Shown here: positions 56,740-64,000 of the stretch, one piece after another | Layout of the letters: every line of letters starts with the position of its first letter | Numbering within the stretch: the first letter of the stretch is position 1 | DNA from: Deroplatys truncata | Taxonomy: Eukaryota > Arthropoda > Insecta > Mantodea > Mantidae | Direction: 5' to 3' | DNA length: 64,000 nt | NCBI GenBank assembly: GCA_030765065.1 | Contig: CM060978.1 | Span: forward strand, 53,162,421-53,226,420 | Position numbers and translations under genes: made by a program | Notes under the pieces: model-generated | Database searches by the model: none | Told to the model about the DNA's origin: nothing | The model's input: only the letters and a program-made list of their open reading frames with translations

Positions 56740-57950
56740 TTCTCTAACACGTAAAGTAAGTAGAAGTATTATATTCTGGATGTTGAGATTTTACCGGTAG
56801 TACATGTTTTTAGGCCCTCCGATTAAAATATTTAGAAAAAGATTCGTATGTGTGTGTGTGTGTCTTTGAACATTAGGAGTATTCAGGAAAATCCTCCCTC
56901 GCCAGACTATGCTTTACTTGGAATATTTTTACTTTCTCTACTACGTATAGTAAGTAGGAGATGTATTGTATTCCACCCAAAAATTCGATACCGATATTTC
57001 ACCGGAAATATATGTTTTGAGACCCCCTGAATCCAAAAAAAATCATTTTTGGAAACATGCCCGTGTGTGTGTCTGTGAACAGCATAACTCAGAAACGACC
57101 AGTCGGATAAACACCAAACTTGGTATTTATGTTCAGTATCTTCCAGAGATGCGACAGGAAGGTTTTCAAGAAAATCCCCCCACCCCAGATTACCCTTTAC
57201 AAGGAACATTTTTCGAAAAGTTTAATTTTCTCAAAAATGGCTCTAACGATTTTGATTAAAATATCATATGTTCAAAATATTTTATGACAAATGAAATGTA
57301 TATCTAGAATTTTATGGGAATGTCTCCAAAAGTATTCTTCATTGTGAACGAATTTTGCATAACTGGTAAACTATAAGAGATAGACAAAATTTTATTACAC
57401 AAAAAATGTAGATCGTGTTAAAATACACAATTTGTCATATACATTTTTTTGTTGAGTGAACCATTTTCGAGATATTCCTTGTTATTCTCTTAAATTTTTC
57501 AATACTTATTTTCTCAAATGGGAAATCTTTATTCATTTTTATGTCTTGGATATGCAAAGAATATTAATCTGTAGCAAAGGGAATGGTGCTGCACCTAGCA
57601 ACCAGCTATTAAGAGATATGTATGTGCTTAAAGGCTACTGTATTTCTATATTGCCCTTGCAAATACAAAACAAGGGGAACATAGTACGCCTTAAGCGATA
57701 GTCAAATATTTTTAGAACTGGTCGCTATGTGTAAAATTTAATTCTCTTTGCATGTCAAAAGATCGTTTCTGCAAATGTTTATCTCGATTAATATGAAATA
57801 GATGGAGCATAAGAGTTTGTAAAAATAGTTTGTAAAATCTAATGTTTTATTCAGGACACCTCAAAACTTATATTTAGCGTGAAATCTCTATACAGAATTT
57901 TGTGTAGTGCAATACCTTCCCTACATACTATATGTAGTGGAGAAGGGATT
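56740..57950 (-). repeat. Rep-A' fragment and Rep-A subtype copy
   Basis: A reverse Rep-A' outer end (56740-56926) precedes a reverse Rep-A copy (56927-57835) with a GT tract near 57063. A forward 3' scrap ends at about 57945. Confidence 0.75.
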
Positions 57951-58339
57951 ATTCAAAATATCGAGTAGTGCACAACTGGAGGACTGTTATTTTGGAACTG
58001 TAAAATTGTACCTGTCGTTATTTCTTGTGGTAGTTGCAATTTGAAAACTGTTCCAAAATAACGTTTATGTTATTTTTTCCCCTCTAGTAACAATGGCGAG
58101 TCTGTCTCAACGCATAACCTACAATGTATATGAAATCTCTCCTTGTGCGTTTAAATACTCCCGCAATACAGCAGAAGCAGAGAAGTTGCCGATACATCAG
58201 GGGTTATACCAGAAAGCGCCAATTACTTTAGGCAATACAGTTGAATCTGAATGACATAAGTTATTCGAAGAGACTATAACGGCCTCAGAAAGTACAGAGG
58301 GTTGATCACAATCAATGGTAACAAACTTAAGATCCCCTT

Positions 58340-58920
58340 TCCTTATGAGAAACCACGCCTCCACCAGCAGTGATGTTTCATCTGGCAGCCTTTAGCTTGA
58401 GCTATCAATCTGCAGCAAGGCTTCCGCTGGAGCAAGCTGCTGCGAAATTCAGGGATGTCCAGTTCATTCCACTTCTTCTGGCAGCTTCCCAGAGACCTTC
58501 CAAATTTCGCGGCTGTCGTTTGCTTCCAATAGCTCTTTTCAGTAACCCAAATGCACAAAACTCTATCAGTGATGCTTTAGAAGTGTTATTACGGATGTCG
58601 ATGAAAGGTATGGGATTTATTCCCATTCCTCTCTATGTTATCCAAAAATTTATAGGTTGAAACAGACGTATGGCTTGATTCCTTATGTAACCAGACTTTA
58701 TTTACATCTGTACCATAGAGAGCAGGGATTTCTGTATAGAAAATTGGTATCAGGACGTTAGTCTGATAATATGCCGAATTGCTTTTCACATTTTTATGTA
58801 CACGACGAATGGTTAATTTGTCATTGTAACTGTACGTTGCTATTACCATGAAGTCATTTGGGAAAGTTTTTTTAGTTTCCTTATACCAACTTTGTAATTT
58901 TGTTCTCTCCTTGGTCGGTA
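58340..58920 (-). pseudogene. Transposase-like C-terminal remnant
   Basis: On the minus strand, 'KVWLHKESSHTSVSTYKFLD' resembles the second catalytic segment of DDE transposases (usually H-Q-D...HTS). After a frame change, 'FCAFGLLKRAIGSKRQPRNL' and 'LEGLWEAARRSGMNW' follow, like the third segment and tail of a mariner-superfamily protein. The catalytic Asp appears lost at the HKES position. Frames are shifted at about 58600, so this is a decayed copy. I recognise the general layout but not a named family. Confidence 0.5.
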
Positions 58921-59361
58921 CTACTCGTATATAGCCCAGGGTTTGTAGCAGTCACTTAGATAAACATATTCCTCATGTAAAAAGACAACTAACATCCATT
59001 TTCATCAGCTAGGTATCGTTCATACAGCTTTTTGGTGTTAGTGGCACGTTCTGTAATGTATTTAGCAACATCTTATATCCCCAGCTCTTATGGCACTTTT
59101 CTAGAATGAAATTCTGGTTGATTATGGTGTTCACAGTAGTAACAGGGATCGGATCCATAATTACAGCGCAGTGACCCTCTGAGTTACTGGATTTGGCTCA
59201 GAGGCATGGGCCTTCACTTTCCAAATTATCTGAAGTGACATTACCTTTTATGTTGAGTGCACATGAGATCACTTTCTTGGATATGCAAAATTACGCCCCT
59301 TGCACTGCTTAATAATCTTAGAATACAAGTATTTTGCATCGGAAAGGGCAATAATGTACCC

Positions 59362-61167
59362 TTACCAGAATGGTTTCATTTGGGGGAATAGAAAAACGTC
59401 GCATGTGGCCGGATCTGAACTGTAGTGAGGATGGGACAAATATCTGACTACTGATTCCTGCAGAAATTGGGTTGTTTTTTGTGCAGTGTGGGCAGACGCA
59501 TTGTCATGGTGAAACAAAATTCCACTCAGAACAGTCTTAGAACGCTTTTTTCCCAATTCATTGAACACTTGTGACAGACATTTTGTGGTGTATCGTCTGG
59601 CATTAACAGTAATTTGTCCCTCAAACGGAATCATCAGAATGTGGCCACTTGCTGAGAAGAAGCAAGAGATCATCTTCCTGCCAACACTTCTCGTTCGCTT
59701 CGCTTTTCTGTTGGAGGCATCTTCTCCTGGGAAGACCCATCCCGATGACTGTGATTTAGTTTCTGGATCATATTGTTAAATCCAAATTTCGTCACCTGTT
59801 ATGATGTTAAATATGTTTTTGGATCTTCCTCCATTGAACTTTTCAATCATTTCCTGGCGCCATTGTACACGTACTTGTTTGTGCTCATTTGTGATGTAGT
59901 GGGGGATCCAGCGACTGCAAAGCTTTCTGACGTCAAGTTCTTCATTCAGGATTTTTTCACTGCTGCCGATGCAATATTCAGAGAATCTTGAATCTGACCA
60001 TATGAGCAACGCATTCCTGCAACATGCGTTCTGCTTTCATCACATTTTCGTCCATTGCTGTAGCCGGGCGTCCTGTTCGGTCTTCATCTTCTAAACCTTG
60101 AGGCAGTATTTTTAACAGTTAAATGATTTCAGATTTCAGTCTAATTATATAATATATAAATTCAATAACAGCCCGCCTTGAAGCAATATGTGTATGTAAC
60201 AATATATAAAAAGTGTATATTAGAGCCATTGTATATGTTTATATTATTGTATACATGTGTAATAATGCTATGTGAATGTATTACGTAATTTAATAATGTA
60301 GGAGCTATGAGAATAATAGCTTAAAAGTTGCTAACAATGAAGTAACCTTGAGGCAATAATAAATTTGAAAGTTTGATAATGCTACTTGTGATTCTTGGAA
60401 GCAATAATGTAATTTTTGTGACAGTTTATAAAATAGGCCATCAACATTCAGAAAAAGCTTTAGTTAAATGAAGGCATTCTATTGGACTAGGATTAGCCAA
60501 TCAGAAACTAAAATGGAGCAAAATTTACAAATTCAGAAGTCAGTTGCTTCTAGACAGTGTTCCTAACCGGACGCGAAATGCGTGCTCGAGAAATTTAATA
60601 CGTATTTTGTGTGAGACAAAAATAGTTTACGTGTTAAAAAGTGCAAGTAATTAATAAAAAAATCTCACAGCTCTCTCTCTATATCAGTGAAGTGTTATTT
60701 AAGTCGTGTCAAGCATTAATAAAAGGAGTGAAGTAAAATTATAATCTGTGTAAGCCTACATTCTTCAGTCGCACCACTCCCTGTTAAGACATTCATGTCT
60801 CTAAAAATAAATACTGACGCAGCCGAGGCAAACATAAATATATAATATTTAAAGAAATAGCCAAAATTACAAAGTTAATATGTTTTTTAAACATTTGGGT
60901 CAAAGGCTACCGGAAAGTTTTTACCATACGTGCGGTTACAACTACTTCAAGTTCGGCTCCCCAACGTTTGAACTACAATACAACAACTTCCTGAAACTGA
61001 CTTTTCATACATAGCAGCAGCAAACCTTCTTCACTTTGCATACCATCGATAAATGGTGGATTGCCTAGGGCAAAGATCCCGAAATGTACGATGCATTCTC
61101 TCCCCCATAAACCGACTTTTAAGTCCTAGAAGGTCATAGCAGGGAAGTGCTCTCGCTTGAGATTCAT
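59362..61167 (-). pseudogene. Mariner transposase split by a solo LTR
   Basis: Minus-strand order: the start 'MNLKREHFPAM' at 61167, then (frameshifted) 'RQSTIYRWYAK' up to 61034; the solo LTR (60099-61033); resumption with 'GLEDEDRTGRPATAMDENVM'; then 'LDVRKLCSRWIPHYIT' (WVPHEL-like motif) and 'ITGDEIWI' (first catalytic Asp). The last stretch, 59673-59362, has 'FHHDNASAHTAQ' (second Asp) and 'SDPATCDVFLF' (a degraded SPDLAPCD with the third Asp kept). Stops and shifts are present in several places. The gene is long dead, and the LTR arrived in it later. Element ends were not resolved. Confidence 0.83.
60099..61033. mobile_element. Solo LTR, family B (copy 8, inverted), inside a mariner
   Basis: The 935-bp LTR starts TGAGGCAGT and ends CTTCTTCA. 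The flanking 4-mers (ACCT and CTTT) no longer match, but the interrupted transposase reading on both sides proves the insertion point. Confidence 0.85.
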
Positions 61168-61376
61168 CCTAGCGTATGACGTAGCAAAACCTTCTATACA
61201 TACAGAGGCGGTGTTGACGATGCACATTGTTGGAGCGCGCCCAGACTTGCACTGTGGCTATCTGAACTTCAGTCTGAAGTTAGGAAAATATTCTTTGGCT
61301 TATCACTACTTATTGTTTCCCATTCTCAGAACTTTGTGACAAGAACCGCTACATTCTGTTGGAAGCACCAATGCTA

Positions 61377-62668
61377 CGAGGGGCACCATTTATATTTTGA
61401 GCCTTGGCAACCCTGAATGTTGTAGGTGCAATCTGACGTTTCCATTGGAAAGTTTGACATTTTTGACCATAATCTACTTCAAACATTTTGTCAATAGAGC
61501 GTCATTTGTTTTGTTTACACTAACTTGAAAATTGTATGTCAACAAAAACATGGAGTTGACTCCTGAAAATGTTCGTGCAATGATTTATTACGACCTTCGA
61601 CGTGGATTATCAAGACAAGAGTGCATGGATGAACTAACTTCCACATTTGGTGACGAAGCTCCATCCTGTGCCACTGTGAAACGCTGGTATAACAAATTTA
61701 GTCGTGGCAGCCGTTCGCTCAATGATGAAGTTCGTGAAGGTCGTCCAAAATCAGTGGTTGTGCTAGAAAACATTGATACTGAGCAAAACCTAATAATGAA
61801 AGCTCATCATGCGACATATTGTGAGATTGAGGTAACCCTAAGCATTAGTTCTATCAGTATATATAAAATATTTCGTGATTATTTAGCCGTGAAAAATGTT
61901 TGCTCTCGTTGGATCCCACATAATTTGACACAATCTCAAAAAGATGCTCGTGTCGATTGGTGTACAAAAATGCTCAGGAAATACAATGGTGGTGCCTCAA
62001 AAGACGTATATAAGATTGTAACAGGTGACGAATCATGGATCTATGCGTATGAGCCGGAACGTAAACAGCAGTCGACTGTATGGGTGTTTCAAGATGAAGC
62101 AAATCCTACAAAAGTTGTTCGCACTCGAAGCACTTCATAGCAAATGGTCGCCTGCTTTTTCAGCAAAACTGGCCATGTGGCAACAGTGCCTTTAGAGGAA
62201 CGTAAAGCGTTCAATGCCGAATTTTACACAACCATTTGTTTGCCGGAAATCTTCGGTGAAGTAAGGAAAACCAACGAGAACCGTAGGATCGTTCTTCATC
62301 AAGACAATGTGAGCACACACACATCTCGTCTAACAACAGAGTATTTGAAGGTTCAAAAAATCGAATTGATGGGTCATCCGCCATACAGTCCTGATTTGGT
62401 ACCCAATGACTTCTATTTGTTCCCGGGCATCAAGAATAAATTGCATGGACAACGATTTTCGTTGCCAGAAGAAGCCGTTGATGCCTTCAAAAACCATGTT
62501 TTGGAGGTGTCTCAAGAAGACTGGAATAAACGCTTTGACAAATGGTTCAAACGGATGCAAAAGTGTATTGATCATAAAGGAGAATATTTTGAAAAACAAT
62601 AAAGCAGTTTTCAATTAAAAATTGCTTTGTTTTAATTATTAGGTTCAAAATATAAATAGTGCCCCTCG
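61377..62668 (+). mobile_element. Mariner element, almost intact
   Basis: The inverted ends CGAGGGGCACCATTTATATT and, on the complement of the right end, CGAGGGGCACTATTTATATT match over about 27 bp with one difference, with TA on both outer sides (61375-61376 and 62669-62670). Length 1292 bp, normal for mariner. This is the best-preserved DNA transposon in the window. Confidence 0.96.
61550..62602 (+). pseudogene. Mariner transposase with a single in-frame stop
   Basis: The start at 61550 (MELTPENVRAM) is preferred over an upstream ATG at 61532 because it fits the family's N-terminus. The frame is continuous to 62602 except for one TAG (62138-62140), at a site where related proteins have Lys in 'TSK.MVACFF'. 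Domains: N-terminal helix-turn-helix unit with 'TVKRWYNKFSRG' at about residues 42-53, 'RWIPHNLT' (WVPHEL equivalent), then the catalytic residues: Asp in 'TGDESWI', Asp in 'HQDNVSTHTS', Asp in 'SPDLVPNDFYLF'. The last two are 34 residues apart, the DD34D signature of true mariners. All three are present. About 350 codons. The copy is inactive unless the stop is read through, but it is very recently dead. Confidence 0.93.
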
Positions 62669-62670
62669 TA

Positions 62671-63190
62671 TCACACGGAAGATTGGTTACTAAAGTGTAA
62701 TCCGCATCATTTATATTTTACGCTAAAACGAACAAATAAACATTTGATAATTAAAATGATAAGCTTACATCGTGCCTTTCCTCATGCATTAGCTTGAGGG
62801 TCTCGAGGTTTATTGCGTTCAACAACCAAATCTTTATTCTTAACAACATTTTGTTTTGTTACGGACTTACAGAATGCCCATCAATTGTTAAGCGGCTTTA
62901 ACAGTTACGCTTTAACAAAACGTTACAGAGTAGCCCTGGGTGTATCAGAGAGCTGAGGAAAGTGCTCACATAGAACATATAGGACTACAGTTGTCCATAG
63001 TTACAGGAATCAGATAAAGATAACGAAGTGAAGTATTGCCGTTGGTTTCAGGCGTTCATTGTGCATCATGTGGTTCACAGGTAAAACATAGTTGTATTGG
63101 GCCATCAATAATTCACATGTCATCCATGAAGCACGTAGTACGGGGTTTGGTTCACAGTATCCGTAGAGAATAAAGGGAGCCTTTTTTTTT
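62671..63190. other. Unannotated sequence
   Basis: No gene or recognised repeat. Confidence 0.35.
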
Positions 63191-63197
63191 ACCGGAT

Positions 63198-63410
63198 TTG
63201 GACACTGCAGAGTACCGACGGATTTTCATGAAGTTTGTGGATCAACTGGATGATTTAGAGCTGGGTCATGGATATTTTCAACAGGATACTACATACCATA
63301 CACCAAACCAATCCATTATGCTAATAGAAACCTTTGAAGATCGGATAATCTCCAAGAACCTGTGGCTACCGAGGTCTCCTGATTTGACAACACTGGACTT
63401 CTTCCTGTAA
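63198..63410 (+). pseudogene. Transposase C-terminal fragment
   Basis: A 70-codon frame with 'HGYFQQDTTYHTPNQ' (second catalytic Asp) and 'NLWLPRSPDLTTLDFFL' (third Asp). It belongs to the same broad family as 33379-33879 but is shorter and ends at a stop right after the DFFL motif. Confidence 0.78.
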
Positions 63411-63538
63411 GTAAAATAGAGTTTACCCACCTGCCTAAAGACATTGGATTATCTGAAGCACAACGTTATACAGGAAATTAATGGTACTGACAACACTGTC
63501 CTCAAATGAGCGGTCAGTAACAAGGAATGACTTGAGAG

Positions 63539-63810
63539 TTTTTTATTTGTGGACGCTCTTGAACTGCTGTGGTCCTTAGCGTCCCATTCTATATTGGGCG
63601 TGAAAGACCGGAAGTTTTGCTCAGAGGTCTCTTTAGCTTGAGGTTCGTTTACGTGTCGTAAATCTACGACAGGGGGCCACCGGCTTTACTACCCTTCCAA
63701 AGTAAGCCATGCTAAGGATTTTTACGCCCGAAAAAATCCATCGTCCTCCGCCAGGTTTGAACCTCGGGAACTAGGGGCTAGCATGGTAACCACTACATCA
63801 CGGAGGACGA
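63539..63810 (-). mobile_element. tRNA-derived SINE (family S1), full length
   Basis: On the minus strand, 'tcgtcctccgtgatgtagtg' starts the tRNA-like head. A degraded B box ('aggttcaaacctgg'), the S1 body and an A-rich tail at the low-coordinate end follow. It is the fourth copy of S1 in the window. Confidence 0.87.
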
Positions 63811-64000
63811 CACATGAAACGATGTATTGAGTTATGTATTATACTGGAGGGAGGACATTTTCAGCGTTTTCTACAGAGGTTAGAAATCTTTCCAAGTTAT
63901 TCTACGTTTGAGATATAGTAAATTCTGGCTAGCATAAGTCGTTTTGAAACTAAGAAACATGTTCTATATAAATATATATTAAAATTATAAGGGGAGAAAA
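63811..64000. other. Window end, nothing recognised
   Basis: AT-rich sequence without a visible gene or repeat family member. Confidence 0.35.

Noticed and set aside
37306-64000. GPB5, the usual partner of GPA2, searched for downstream
   Set aside because: No frame shows the GPB5 cysteine pattern or its conserved motifs; it may lie outside the window.

Overview
This is a eukaryotic, almost certainly insect, nuclear window: AT-rich, with introns, and crowded with mobile elements. No bacterial-type gene organisation is visible. The only host gene I recognise is GPA2, the alpha subunit of the cystine-knot hormone thyrostimulin (GPA2/GPB5). It has three coding exons on the + strand (30292-30421, 33031-33206, 37213-37305) with consensus splice sites and encodes about 132 residues. 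The insect form of this protein, together with mariner, Tc1 and tRNA-SINE families, suggests an insect with a repeat-rich genome, perhaps hemimetabolous; I cannot name the species.

Roughly, 1-30 kb is upstream intergenic DNA, 30.3-37.5 kb is the GPA2 gene, and 37.5-64 kb is downstream intergenic DNA. Most of it is nested transposons. One interspersed repeat, here called Rep-A (about 0.85-0.95 kb when full length, with an internal CA/GT microsatellite and 'ACTTTCTCTACT' near both ends), recurs in both orientations from end to end, together with a diverged relative, Rep-A'. I do not recognise its class. Other residents are eight solo LTRs of one LTR-retrotransposon family, most with 4-bp target duplications; one very young LTR element (3078-7043, minus strand) whose 1025-bp LTRs are nearly identical and which carries only a Gag-like coiled-coil frame; two mariners with both ends defined (12454-13761, and the almost intact 61377-62668) plus a mariner split by a solo LTR (59.3-61.2 kb); two Tc1-like elements (18723-19963, 50907-52270); a short hAT element with perfect ends (21764-22447); fold-back MITEs; several tRNA-derived SINE families; a LINE 3' end (49246-50276); and fragments of further transposases.

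The nesting gives a relative order. Rep-A copies are targets for solo LTRs, the young LTR element, the hAT element and SINEs. SINEs and one mariner are in turn targets for solo LTRs. GPA2 introns 1 and 2 carry the same load, and a Rep-A copy ends within a few bases of the first coding exon, so that its terminal T-run forms the apparent polypyrimidine tract there.

The points most worth a second look are the Rep-A family, the gag-only LTR element, the repeated primer-binding-site-like units inside LTR ends, and the Rep-A/GPA2 splice-acceptor junction.
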